From the NCBI RefSeq assembly GCF_019393635.1, contig NC_057867.1:2660889-2724888 (forward strand): a stretch of 64,000 bases of DNA. Direction: 5' to 3'. The position numbers and the translations under genes are program-made. Shown here piece after piece: positions 40,548 to 50,843 of this stretch. How positions within the stretch are numbered: position 1 is the stretch's first letter; each line of letters opens with the position of its first letter. Origin of the DNA: Dromiciops gliroides (lineage: Eukaryota; Chordata; Mammalia; Microbiotheria; Microbiotheriidae). Below the pieces are notes generated by a model that was not told where the DNA came from, did no database searches, and saw only the letters and a list, made by a program, of their open reading frames with translations.

Positions 40548-42030
40548 CCGCGCACGCGCGCGCTCCCCCAAGAAGAGCAGTCTCCGTGGGCCGGCAGCTG
40601 TGCCAAGACCAGGTGTGCGGCTGGTGGCCCGGGCTGGGGATGGCTGGGGATGGCTGGGGATGGCTGGGGGGCTCCGGGACACTAAGGGATTAGGAAGGGA
40701 GACGGCCAGGCTCGCAGCCCAGCAGGCTCTCAGCCCAGCACTGTCTCGGGCTCAGAGCAGCCCCGACTCCGGGACAGGACAGCCTCTTGGGGGCTGGGGG
40801 TGCTGCCTGGGGGTTTGCCGGCGGCTGTCGGGAGGGGGGCTGGTGAGACTGGGGGAGGAGTGGGATCACGGGAGGTCGGGGGTCACTGGGGGCGTGGCCG
40901 GCAGGGTTCCAGGGGCGGCACCCGGAGGGCGCCCTAGGGCGGAGTGGAGAGTGGGGGGCGGCCAAGAGCCCCGAGGTGGAGGCTCTCCTGGCTCACCTTT
41001 TCAATCTCCAGCTTCCCTAGGACGGGAGGGACGGGGGCCACTTTTCCGGGACCCACAATCCTCTCACAGACTGGGGACCCGCACCTGAGCCTACCTGTCC
41101 CCTTGGGGCATGCATACACTCCGACCGACACCCGGAGGACAGAGACCCCGCCCCCAGCCCAGGCTGGAGCCTGCCTTCCTATTAGTCCCCCCAACCCCTG
41201 CCTGGGGGTCAGGAAGGAAGGCGGAGGGACCAGTCCCAAGTCGGACCCCTCCCACTATCACCCCTTCCCCAACACACCCAGCCCGATGTTCGGTGCCCTT
41301 CGACCCACCAACCAACGCCAATTGGAAGGGTGGAGCCCTTTGGGTGGGGGGAGGGGAGGGGAGAGGGGCAGGGAAGCTGCTTCGTGACTGGCTTTGGCAG
41401 GACTTCGGGCCCCACCAGGCTTCCAGGGCAGCCTCTCCAGGTGCTGAGGGCCTGATTCAGCGACTAGGAGCCGACCCTCTCCACAACCCCCTCCCAAGCC
41501 TTCCTTGACTCCGACCTGCAGCCTTCTGTGGAGGGGGAGGAGGACAGGACAGGGCAGGGTTGAGAGGCCGTAGGGCAGGGCTGGGCTGTTGAGTCACGTC
41601 TCTGGGTGAGGTGGAACATGCCATTCCTAGCGACTGGTGGGTCACCTAAACTGGACTCCTTGTCTTGGTTTGGTCTGGGCCAAGGATCAGAAGATCAAGG
41701 TTTCAGAGGAGGAGGGTTCCCACGTGGAACCTATCTCCTCTCTAGCCAAACTTGCCCCAACTTGCTATACTGAGTGGCCCCACCCAAGTCAGCTCCACTT
41801 CAGTGTGAAGACTTGCCCCAGACTCAGCTGTCCACCCCCAGGAAGAGGAGGAGGAGGAGGAGGAAGAGCTGCCACCCAATCCTTGGGTCCCTTGCCTGTA
41901 CCCTGGGGCAGTCTCTTTGGCAGAAGAGCATTCCCCTGACTCAGGCCCAGCCCTTCAGGATGCTCATCTCCTGAGAGAGGGAGGCAGGCCAATTGCACAT
42001 CAGCCTGAGAGGCTATGTCCCCTCCCCTAG
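38781..42030 (+). promoter_or_regulatory. GDPD2: GDPD2 upstream region, GC-rich, probable promoter
   Basis: More than 3 kb almost free of interspersed repeats, in contrast to the dense block before it. 40140-41300 is GC- and CpG-enriched, with a (GT)n at 40473-40545 and GATGGCTGGG-type decamer repeats at 40637-40668. At least one noncoding 5' exon must lie here, because the ATG exon opens with a 3' splice site at 42030. I could not place its donor or the transcription start. Confidence 0.45.
40473..40545. repeat. (GT)n microsatellite
   Basis: GT run broken by two CTCT-type interruptions, in the CpG-rich area upstream of GDPD2. Confidence 0.9.
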
Positions 42031-42050
42031 GACCTAGTCAGGCCTTCAAC

Positions 42051-42155
42051 ATGGCAGAGTCTCCCGGCTGCTGTTCTGTGTGGGCCCGCTGCCTCCTCGG
42101 CCTGTACAGCTGTCACTGCAAGAAACCTTCCAAAGAGAAGATGCCTACCAGCAAG
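42051..42155 (+). CDS. GDPD2: GDPD2 start exon
   Basis: MAESPGCCSVWARCLLGLYS and on to PTSK. The exon begins at 42031 after CTCCCCTAG, so 20 bases are 5' UTR. The donor GTGTCC is weak. The start matches human GDE3 residue 1. Confidence 0.94.
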
Positions 42156-45100
42156 GTGTCCTATCCTAGTGGGTGTGGGTGGGGAGCACCAGAAAATCAC
42201 TTGGGGGCAGGGCTGGGCACCGTAGTGCCAGGGGCCCGAGGGAACCTCAGCTGCCTCTTCCCTGTGAGAAGGCAAGGTCCTGGGGCTCCATGACTGAGTA
42301 CAGCTCCCTCCTGCCCCTTTGCAGTGTGACTGTCTCTGGTTTGGCCTCCTGTCCACCACCTTCCTCCTGTCACTGGGCTGGTTGTACATCGGGCTTATTC
42401 TGCTCAATGATCTACACAATTTCAATGAGTGTGTCATGGACCTGACCCCTACTCCCCCTTCCCTGCCCCCCCAAACCCCCACTCCCAAATGGACTCAGAA
42501 TTCCTGTTTCCTTGGCCAGTCCCCCCTCTTCCCCATCACCCCAGCCCAGTTCTTTAATAAGCCAACTACCTTACAAACCTCAACACCCACTCACCAATGC
42601 CTCCTCACAGCCCCTTCGCGGTCCCCTTGAAAGACCTCTACTGTGTCCCCTTCTTCCCCCTGCCCTCCCTTGCCACACCTAGGAATACTCTCATGGGACC
42701 TTCCCTATTTGGAAACCTCCCTGGCCCTTCCCTTCCCAGGTTCTTGTTTCGACACTGGGGACACTGGCTGGATTGGTCCCTCGTGCTGCTGCCCGTTGCC
42801 TCTGTACTGGTCATATATTCCTCCCTGCTGCTGGTAGGTCTGAGCTCAGCTGGTCCAGTCCATTCCCCTGGGTCTCCCCTTTTCTTCTTTCATAGATCAC
42901 TGGGCTCCTAGGTTCTGAGAGTTGGAGCACCTAGCCCAACCCCCTTCACTTTACAGAGGAGGAAGGTGAGACCCAGAGAGGAGAAGAGGCTCCCAAGGTT
43001 ACCCTGGGGTCCATGGAAGCCTCGTTCTCCGATCCACTCACTGTTCCTGCCCGCTTTGTCCCCAGCTCCTGGCCCTGTTCCTTCATCTATGTGGGCAGCC
43101 TCTGCACCTCCACTGGCTTCACAAGGTAAGGCACAGGCCAGGGGGCCAGAGGCTGAGGTGGTAAAGCTTCCCCACCCCCACATGTATGGTTGTATTCTCA
43201 GGGGCTCCTGTCACTGACTGTGCTGCTAGTGGCTGCTGCCCTGGTGGGGTTGGAAATCCAATGGCAGGAGGAGTGGAGAAGCCTTCGCTTGTCATTGCAG
43301 GTGAGCAGCCATTTGTCCCCCATTGGATGGGCATCTGCCCACACATAGGAAGCAAAGGACCCAGAAGGGAAAGCAAGGAGCCTGGGAGATTGGGGGGCTG
43401 CGGAGGGGGCCACTGCTCACTTCCCATCTCCTACCTCCAGGCCACAGCCCCATTTCTGCATATTGGAGCAGTGATTGCGCTCACCCTCCTGGCCTGGCCA
43501 GTGGCTGATGCCTTCTACAGGTCTCAGAGAAGAGGTACCAGCCCAGCCTTCCCATGAGCCCTTTCCCCTGCCATCCCGTCATATTTCATCTGGCCTTGTC
43601 CTTTCCCCGCAGGCCCCAAGGTGCTGTTACTACTCCTGTTTATTGGCGCAGCCCTGGCTATCTACCTGGCACCCCTGGGCATCTCATCACCGTGCCTAAT
43701 GGAGTCCAGACAACTCCCCCCCAAGCCCAAGCTGGTGGGGCACCGAGGGGCTCCCATGGTGAGTTTGCACCATGGAGAAAGCCACAGTTGTCCCTACCCC
43801 CTCCTCACATCCATATACACACTTACAAACACGCCAACTTTGCTTCCCAGCTGGCCCCTGAGAACACACTGATGTCCCTCCGGAAGACCGCCGAGTGTGG
43901 GGCTTCTGTGTTTGAGACAGATGTGATGGTCAGGTGAGGGAGGTTGTCTGGAGGGCAGAGGGCTGAGGATGGCCTCGAGATGCCGGGGTGGGAGGGAGCA
44001 GGCTGGTCCTCCCCCAACATGCCCTGTGCTCCCAGCTCCGACGGAGTCCCCTTCCTCATGCATGACGAGCGCCTGGACAGGACAACCAATGTGGCTTCTG
44101 TGTTCCCCACCCGAGCTGCAGGACACAGCAGTGACTTCTCTTGGGCCGAACTGAAGCAGTTAAATGCAGGGACCTGGTTCCTGGAGGTAAGGGGGTGATG
44201 ACCTCCAGGAGCAAGTGGAGGAAGGAGAGGCCCTGACGGAGGGTCAGCTGGAAGTGGGCCCTGCTCGGGCAGCTTGGCACAGGGGATTCGGGAGGCCCAG
44301 CTTTCAGTTTCACATGTACTAAGAGCTAAGGGCAAGTCATTTTCCTCCTGGGGCCTCAGTTTTGCAGTGTGTAAAATGAGAGGACTGGCTCTCCGAAATC
44401 CAGTGTCTGAACTGTGTATCCCGTGCTCCGCTGTAGAGGCAGCCATTCTGGGGAGCCAAGAAACTCACAGGCCCTGAGCAGCAGGAAGTCGAGAACCAGA
44501 TGGTGCCATCGCTGACTGAGCTGCTGGTGGCAGCTGCTCCCCTCAATCTCTCCATCATGTTTGACTTGCGACGACCCCCACCCAACCACACGTACCACCA
44601 TGCCTTCGTCAATTGCACCCTGGATGCTGTTCTGAGGGCTGGGGTGCCCCAGGCCATGGTGAGATAGCTGGGATCTCAGGCTCCCCTTGTGCCCCTGCAG
44701 CCACATGCCCCAGCCACGGCATTCGATGGGAGATCCCTGCTTCCTGCCCCAGGGCGTCCCGGCTTGTCCTGATGCCCCTCCCTCATTCTTTGTCCCCTGC
44801 CCCAGGGTGCCACCCCCTGAAATCTTCCTATCCCCTCACCAAACTCCAGGTACTGTGGCTGCCAGATGAAGACCGGGCTGAGGTACAACTCCGAGCACCT
44901 GGACTTCGCCAAGTGTATGGATATCGAAAGGAGAATGGGACTGAGCGGCCCCAGCTCCTCAACCTGCCTTACCAGGACCTACCACTGACAGACATCAAGT
45001 GAGCCTTACTTAGATGGGAGGAGCCATTCAGGGAGGGCCAAGAGTCTGGGATAGAGGGCACGGGATCTTGACTGCTTGGCTATATCTCTGCCATCCCCAT

Positions 45101-48100
45101 TCATTAACAGCTATCTAGAGCATGCATGGACCTTTGCCAGACACTATCAAAGAGAACTATGGCCCCATTCCATGCCTTCATCTAGTCCAAGAGCCTCATT
45201 TTACAGAGAAAGAAACTGAGACCCAGACAGGGGAAGTGACTTGTCCAAGGTCACAGAGGTAGTTAGTGGCATGTGTAGGATTTGAACCCAGGTCCCCTGC
45301 TCTTTACACTATACTGCACTATTTCATAGGAAGAGGAGCTGGAGAGAGATGTGCACAATGATGACAAGTTAAAAGATAATATAAGTAAGCCTGTCCCCAA
45401 CTTAGGAGCGCCCAGTTTATGGGCATTCCTGCCTTTGGGGTAAGGCTTAGGCCAGCTGGGAAACAGCAGTCCCCCCTGGGGAGCCCCTGACCTCTGGCTG
45501 TCGCATGTGACCCTTAAGGAGATAACATGGTTCAATGACAAGATCAGTGGCTTTGTTATTGTTGTTTGCTATTCAGTCATGTCCGACTTTCTGTGAGCCC
45601 ATTTGGGGTTTTCTTGGCAAAGATATTGCAGCTATTTGCCATTTCCTTCTCCAGCTCATTTTACAGATGAGGAAACTGAGGCAAACAGGGTAAAGTAACT
45701 AGCCAGAGCTAGGAAGTATCTGAGACTAGATTTGAACTCAGGAAGATGAATCTTCCTGACTCCAGACCTGGCATCCTATCCAATGCAGTGCCACCTAGCT
45801 GCCCTTACTGGCTTTGGATTCACACAAAAAAAGGTTCCAGTTGGGGATGACTCTTTAGTCAGTGCCTTGCCCTCTCTTGGCTTCCATTTCTTCCTCTGTG
45901 GAATGGGAAGCTTGAACTCATTGGTCTTTTGGGGGGGGGCGGGGCAATTGGGGTTAAGTGACTTGCCCAGGGTCGCACAGCTAGTGTCAAGTGTCTGAGG
46001 CTGAATTTGAACTCAGGTCCTCCTGAATCCAGGGCCGGTGCTCTATCTACTGCGCCACCTAGCTGCCCCCTGGACAAGTCACTTAACCCCAATTGCCTCA
46101 AAAAGAAAAAAGAAAAAGAAAAAAAAAAAGAGATTAGACCTATTCTGTTTGGGGCAGCTAGGTGGCGCAATGGATAAAGCGCCGGCCCTGGAGTCAGGAG
46201 GACCTGAGTTCAAATCCAGCCTCAGACACTTGACACTTACTAGCTGTGTGACCCTGGGCAAGTCACTTAACCCTCATTGCCCCTCCAAAAAAAAATGATT
46301 AGGGACACTATTCCCTCATTTTCTCATTCTCTCATCTTCCGTTGTTCCCCATCCATGGCATACTTCCCCACTGTCTAACAGCATGCTCAGCTCTCACCCA
46401 CCCCAAAAGAATTCACTTGCCCTGCCATCCCCTCTATATCTCTTCCCTTTCACAGATCAGAACTCTGGGACAGAGCTGTCTATGCTCTTTGCCCCTGCTT
46501 CCTTACAATATACTTCTTGGACATTGACAGTCTGGCTTCTGACTGCCAAGGCAATTTGTCACCTGCTAAATCCAACGGCCCGTCCTGTCTCCTCTTCCTC
46601 CTAGCCCTCTCAGAAATTTCTGACGTTGTCCAACACCTCCCCCTAGTCATTCTCTCTTCCCTGGACTCTCTTCCACTTCTGTCACCTTTGTTGGTTCATC
46701 GTTGATCTCCTTAGTGTGGCTGTTGCCTGTGCCTCTAGCTTGGAACCTCTGTCTATACCCTCCTTTGGCCATCCCATCATTTCCCATTGCCTGAATTATT
46801 GTCCCAACCCAGATGACTCTCAAATGTCTAGACCCAGCACTAATCTCTCTCCCGAACTCCAGTCCTGAATTGCACCGTCCTGCTCGCCAACCTGAACTCA
46901 TGGTCTTTCCCTGATGCCTCCCCATTTCCAGTCACTCAGGCTCAAAACCTTGAGTTCTTTCTTCTCTGTCACCCCCCCCACACACACACACCCTCTGTTT
47001 ATTTGACAAATCCTATCAATTCTTCCTTCTGTTTGTCAGCTTCTCTTAACCCAAAGCCAGCTTCCTCATTCAGTCTCTTATTGTCTCTTCTCTCTTCAAT
47101 CCATCCTTCCCACAGCTGCCAATCTTCCTAAGGTGACTCCCCCTTGCCTGTAGGGCCCGAACTCCTCAGCCCGTCTCTGACTAGCCCCATCCTTGGCAGT
47201 CACAATTCATGTTGCTCCTCTTCATAAACTAGCTTTCGGACCACTTGTCATTCAGCTGCCTCCACACTTTTGCCCACCTCAGAATCCTTAGCCTCCTTCA
47301 AGGCACTTCCTCTGTGCTGCCTCTTCTGCCCTGACTCCCTGTAGCTCTGTCCTTCAAATCAGGGGATGGGTCATGTCCCCATTTTACCCTCCTCTAGACT
47401 TTGGATGGCCTTGCATGGAACAGGCCCAAGTCTAAAAAGGGCTTCTTGTAAGGGAGCTGTGAGACTTGGAAGTTAGAGGTGTGACCAGATTGTTGGTGGA
47501 GGACAGACAATGGGGAACCATTGAGGGCTTTTCAGAAAAGGAATGAGATGATCATGACTGAGATGGAGGAAGATTAATGGGGCATCTTGGATTAGAGGGG
47601 AAGAGGTTCGAGGCACAGCAGTGCTTTAGTGAGAGGTAATGAGGTCCCAGACTGAGGTGAGAGCAAAAAGGAGAAGATGGAAGCGCTCTTAGGAGGGCAA
47701 AATTGATAGGATCTGGTGACTGATGGCCTGTTGAGAGGGAAGGAGTCGTGGATGACTGAGATTTCAAGTCTAGGGGGTTGAATGAATGAATGGTGGTGCT
47801 GGGAACTCAAAGGGGGAACTCAGGAGGAAGGAGTTCAGCTGTGAAGATGTTGGCATGAGCCCAGGAGGCATCGGGGAGTCTGTGGTCCATGACCCACACC
47901 TGGGGCACCTCTTCTCCTTCTCTGACCCCCACAGGCTCCTGCAGCGTGACAACGTCTCTGTGAACCTATTTGTGGTGAACAAGCCGTGGCTCTTCTCCCT
48001 GCTCTGGTGTGCTGGGGCTGCCTCGGTCACCACCAATGCCTGCCAGCTGCTGCAGCAGCTGTCCCATCCAGTCTGGCTCATTGTAAGGACTGTTGGCTTC

Positions 48101-48634
48101 CCTGATAGCGTTACCTGCCCCCTCCACTGCCATCCCGGCCTTCCCTTAAGCCCCGCCCCCTCACCCAAAGCATCCTAAATGTCTCTACAGCCCCCCCAAA
48201 CCTACCTGATGATCTGGACTGTCTCAGACTGTGTGTCTGTGCTGCTGCTTCTCTGGATCTTCTTCCTACAGGGGTGAGTGCCCCTCTGGACCTCTCAGCC
48301 CCCGGTGGTATCATGGAAGCAGCACTAGGTGCCACCAGGGCTTGGAGCCCCACAGGCCCTGGGCCACTTTACTGGGTAACCCCCAAAGTGGTAGTGCTAG
48401 AGGGAGGGGAGAGCTCAGAGTACCTGAACTGATGATACAATCCTTCCCTCCCTAAAGGAAATGTGCCAGGGAGAGAAAGCAACCCGGTAAGAGCTATGGC
48501 CTTACTCATTTGTTGGCCTCCCTATTGCCCCCCCCCCAACCATCCCTTCCAACAGCCTTTCTCATGCCTAGTATGTTCCTCCAGTCTCAGAGACTGCTGT
48601 GCTGCTGACCAAGATAAACATCATGCTGGAATGA
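42051..48634 (+). CDS. GDPD2: GDPD2 (GDE3), glycerophosphodiester phosphodiesterase domain-containing 2, complete
   Basis: GDE3 is a multipass plasma-membrane ecto-phosphodiesterase. The family cleaves glycerophosphoinositol and GPI anchors, and GDE3 is linked to osteoblast differentiation. Fifteen coding exons (42051-42155, 42325-42428, 42740-42833, 43066-43125, 43202-43300, 43441-43534, 43613-43758, 43851-43933, 44036-44186, 44437-44658, 44850-44998, 47935-48082, 48191-48273, 48458-48486, 48591-48634) join in frame to 536 residues; human is 539 as I recall. Order: cytoplasmic MAESPGCCSVWARC, five hydrophobic segments (about 42-66, 80-100, 124-142, 158-178, 189-208), the extracellular GDPD domain, then a last membrane segment (about 490-512) and a short cytoplasmic tail. 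Catalytic features are H229-R230-G-A-P, P-E238-N-T, E256-T-D258 and H271-D272. R230 should equal human Arg231. All are intact, so it is probably active. Confidence 0.96.
42325..42428 (+). CDS. GDPD2: GDPD2 exon, first membrane segment
   Basis: CDCLWFGLLSTTFLLSLGWL through LNDLHNFNE. It ends in phase 2 (GA|G) at donor GTGTGT. Confidence 0.94.
42740..42833 (+). CDS. GDPD2: GDPD2 exon, second membrane segment
   Basis: FLFRHWGHWLDWSLVLLPVA then SVLVIYSSLLL. Donor GTAGGT. Confidence 0.94.
43066..43125 (+). CDS. GDPD2: GDPD2 exon (60 bp)
   Basis: LLALFLHLCGQPLHLHWLHK, 20 codons, phase 0. Human has LALLLRLCRQPLHLHSLHK. Confidence 0.93.
43202..43300 (+). CDS. GDPD2: GDPD2 exon, third membrane segment
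   Basis: GLLSLTVLLVAAALVGLEIQ then WQEEWRSLRLSLQ, phase 0. Confidence 0.94.
43441..43534 (+). CDS. GDPD2: GDPD2 exon, fourth membrane segment
   Basis: ATAPFLHIGAVIALTLLAWP then VADAFYRSQRR, ending with one base of the next Gly codon. Confidence 0.94.
43613..43758 (+). CDS. GDPD2: GDPD2 exon, fifth membrane segment and HRGAP
   Basis: PKVLLLLLFIGAALAIYLAP through PKLVGHRGAPM. It carries the catalytic His-Arg of the GDPD fold. Confidence 0.95.
43851..43933 (+). CDS. GDPD2: GDPD2 exon, PENT and ETD motifs
   Basis: LAPENTLMSLRKTAECGASV then FETDVMV. The Glu/Asp residues are the expected metal ligands. Confidence 0.95.
44036..44186 (+). CDS. GDPD2: GDPD2 exon, second catalytic His
   Basis: SDGVPFLMHDERLDRTTNVA through LNAGTWFLE. 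His in LMHDE is the second active-site histidine. The following intron holds a MIR around 44300-44400. Confidence 0.95.
44437..44658 (+). CDS. GDPD2: GDPD2 exon (222 bp)
   Basis: RQPFWGAKKLTGPEQQEVEN through LSIMFDLRRPPPNHTY to VPQAM. Phase 0 at both ends, with potential N-glycosylation sites (NLS, NHT). Confidence 0.94.
44850..44998 (+). CDS. GDPD2: GDPD2 exon (LWLPDEDRAEVQ...)
   Basis: VLWLPDEDRAEVQLRAPGLR through ERPQLLNLPYQDLPLTDIK, with the last Lys codon split AA|G across a 2.9-kb intron. Confidence 0.94.
45931..46131 (-). mobile_element. CORE-SINE with inverted partial copy
   Basis: A complete minus copy ends at 46069 in GCCACCTAGCTGCCCC. The next base starts a plus-strand SINE 3' end (ACAAGTCACTTAACCCCAAT) with A-rich tail. 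Confidence 0.8.
46151..46295 (+). mobile_element. CORE-SINE (WSINE1-like)
   Basis: Complete plus copy, nearly matching the apparent consensus head GGGGCAGCTAGGTGGCGCA. Confidence 0.9.
47935..48082 (+). CDS. GDPD2: GDPD2 exon (NVSVNLFVVNKPW...)
   Basis: LLQRDNVSVNLFVVNKPWLF through CQLLQQLSHPVWLI. Matches the end of the GDPD barrel. Confidence 0.95.
48191..48273 (+). CDS. GDPD2: GDPD2 exon, last membrane segment
   Basis: PPQTYLMIWTVSDCVSVLLL then LWIFFLQ, ending GG| before donor GTGAGT. Confidence 0.92.
48458..48486 (+). CDS. GDPD2: GDPD2 29-bp microexon
   Basis: Adds GKCARERKQP to the cytoplasmic tail. Phases 2 and 1 fit its neighbours exactly. Human has the similarly basic FVKKRGKTG here. 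Confidence 0.85.
48591..48634 (+). CDS. GDPD2: GDPD2 terminal exon
   Basis: Ends ETAVLLTKINIMLE then TGA. The ETAVLLT(R/K)IN tail is shared with human. Confidence 0.93.
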
Positions 48635-50321
48635 GTGAGGTGCCACCTCACCCTCACCCCACCCCCTCTGTAGCCTCCGGCTTGCCTGCCTCCACTGGCC
48701 TCTGACCACTGAGCCCAAGATGCTGCTGCTGCTGCTGCTGGACTGCTGCTTTGGGTGGATGGGATGGAGAGCGATTGGGCACAGGAAGCTGGCGAACACA
48801 GGGAATGTCAGGTGGTGGGTGGGTGAGCAGGGGGCACTCGGTTGCCACCCTGCCTGCTGGCAGTGGGCAGGTGGGACGAGGCGGGAGTATGCACTGCCTG
48901 CTCATGGCAGCAGTAGGAACCCCTGGAAGAGTGGCTGAGAGACACTCTTACATCTCCCTTCCCCGAGGATCCTAAAGCACTCTCTCTACCCACTTTGGCT
49001 GCTTGGGGCTGTGGACCACAGGGGGGTGCGGACAAGGTGGTCTCTGGGTCTTCCTGTCTGTCGTTCAATGAATCAAATCCTCCACATCGTCTCGTTTGTC
49101 TTCAGGGCTATAGGGGGTGGGGACAATGTGGGATCAGGGACCTGGGCTGGGGCCATCATCTCCCGTCGCTGGCGCCTCCCTCAGCTAGCTGCATAACAGC
49201 ACCACCTAGTGCCCATAGCTCCAACCTGCCTCTTGTCATGCAGAGCGGCATTGCCTGGGCGCTCACTGCTCCAGAGCCTAGAGGCTGCCCCCTTGCCCCC
49301 ATTCTGCCACTCACAGCCAGCCAGCAAGGGTTCGAGAAGGGGAAGAGACAGGATCAGGAGTCAGAGCTAAGAAGGACGTCAGAGTCCAACCTTCTCCTGT
49401 TACAAAGGGTGGAGCTGAGCTCAGAAAGTGATGGGGAGTCAGAGGACTTGGGTTCAAATCTCGCTCTGATACTCTGTGAGACCTTAGCCAAGTCACATAG
49501 CCCCTTGGGACCTCAGTTTCCCCATCTGTTATAGAGACCACCTAGTTTAAACTTCTCTTTATAGACAGAGAAACTGAGGCTCTGAAGAGGGGAAAGAGTT
49601 TGTTTAAGATATTCCTACTCAGGTCCCCTGCCTCCAAGTCCTCCATTTCTAAATTTTACTCAGCCTTTCCCAGAAATTGGGGCCTTCAAAAACTATTCAG
49701 CCCAGAGAGCAGAACAGGTTTCACTGGGCCGAGGAGAGGGAGCCAGAGAATTGAGGGAAGGGCACCCTCTCAGGCCCCCTCCAAGTTGGCTGGGTTCATT
49801 TTCTTTCTTTTTTTTTGTGGGGCAGTGGGGGTTAAGTGACTTGCCCAGGGCCACACAGCTAGTAAGTGTCAAGTGTCTGAGACCGAACTTGAACTCAGGA
49901 CCTCCTGAATCCAGGGCCGGTGCTCTATCCTCTGTGCCACCTAGCTGCCCCTAGGGTTCATTTTCCCTTCCTAAGTCAATAACTCCTATGTCAAGCTTAT
50001 CTGAGAGGGGAAGGGGAAAAGGTGCTGGAGGGGAGAGGGGGAAGATGGCTGAAAGAGAGCTATTGGCCGGGACACTTGGCTTCTGTTCTTGGTTCCTCCT
50101 CTGCCCGGGTTGAGATGCTCTCTGAAGCACTGGTACCCACAGGGCTGTATCTTCAATGGAGGGCATCTGTGTGTGTCCACGGCAACAGGATGTAGGCATA
50201 ACAGCACAAGCTGCCTCTTGATTGGCGGGGGCGAGTTTGAATTTGCTCAAGAGGCTCCAAGCTCATCTCCAATCCCTCCTCTTTTCCTCTCTCCTCTCCC
50301 TCCCTCCCTCACATAAATAAA
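48635..50321 (+). other. GDPD2: GDPD2 3' UTR/downstream region
   Basis: Holds a (TGC)6-7 triplet run at 48721-48740, MIR-like pieces around 49380-49620 and a reverse WSINE1-like SINE at 49804-49953. The first AATAAA I find is at 50316-50321, 1.7 kb past the stop, so the true poly(A) site is uncertain and may use a variant hexamer nearer the TGA. Confidence 0.4.
49804..49953 (-). mobile_element. CORE-SINE (WSINE1-like), minus strand
   Basis: Complete copy with duplication GGGTTCATTTTC (49792-49803, 49954-49965). Confidence 0.9.
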
Positions 50322-50722
50322 TTAGATATGTAGGGAAGCAACTGAATGTTTTTACTCCCTACAGAGAAGTAGCCTGTCCTGTAGCCAGAGGGGATGGGCA
50401 TAGGCTCTGGGTGCAGATGATGGGAAGATGAACCTGTGTGTGATGGGAGGGACCGAGCAGTTCCCAGTCTGGGGGAGGGCTCGTTTGGAGTTGTTTTTTG
50501 AACCAAGTCTTCACTGTACATCTGTCTCTGGATCATCTCAGCTCCCAGCCCTCCACTTGGAAATCTGAGTCCCTAGGCCCCCAAATGAACTGCCTCACCT
50601 CCACCTCCCACCCCAGATCCTTGCATGCTCATCTTTCTAACTCTTAGGCTTTCAGACCTGCAGTCCCCAGCCCTGAGCCACAGGGAGGGCTGGCTCGCTG
50701 GGGTTCGAGTTTTCCTGCTCCA

Positions 50723-50843
50723 TTATTTTTAGCTGCTGACTCACAACTCCTGGCATCCGGGGCTGGGGCTAGCGGGCTGGGCTGGGGGGCTATTAATAGA
50801 GCAGTTGCCGAGCTCCAACCCAGTTCAGTTTCAGGGCCACGTG
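50723..50843. promoter_or_regulatory. Candidate enhancer: MEF2, AP-1/MARE and E-box motifs
   Basis: TTATTTTTAG (50723-50732) and CTATTAATAG (50790-50799) both fit the MEF2 consensus YTAWWWWTAR. TGCTGACTCA (50734-50743) fits AP-1/MARE. CACGTG (50838-50843) is an E-box. All sit in 121 bp of repeat-free DNA between GDPD2 and DLG3. Function is inferred only. Confidence 0.35.

Larger units (their letters stand above)
45190..47770. repeat. Repeat-filled GDPD2 intron
   Basis: MIR minus at 45190-45325 (ATTTTACAGAGAAAGAAACT). MAR-type SINE minus at 45556-45805 (GTCATGTCCGACTTTCTGTG). WSINE1-like minus copy 45931-46069 joined to a plus 3' part 46070-46131. WSINE1-like plus copy 46151-46295. L2 ORF2 fragment about 46310-47410 (CCCAGATGACTCTCAAATG). 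Unassigned old repeat 47440-47770. Confidence 0.75.

Noticed and set aside
40474-41088. 204-codon frame starting with alternating Val and Cys
   Set aside because: The start is a (GT)n microsatellite; the rest has no recognisable domain. More likely GDPD2 upstream DNA.
43823-44446. 207-codon minus frame across GDPD2 exons
   Set aside because: Shadow frame antisense to well-supported GDPD2 exons.
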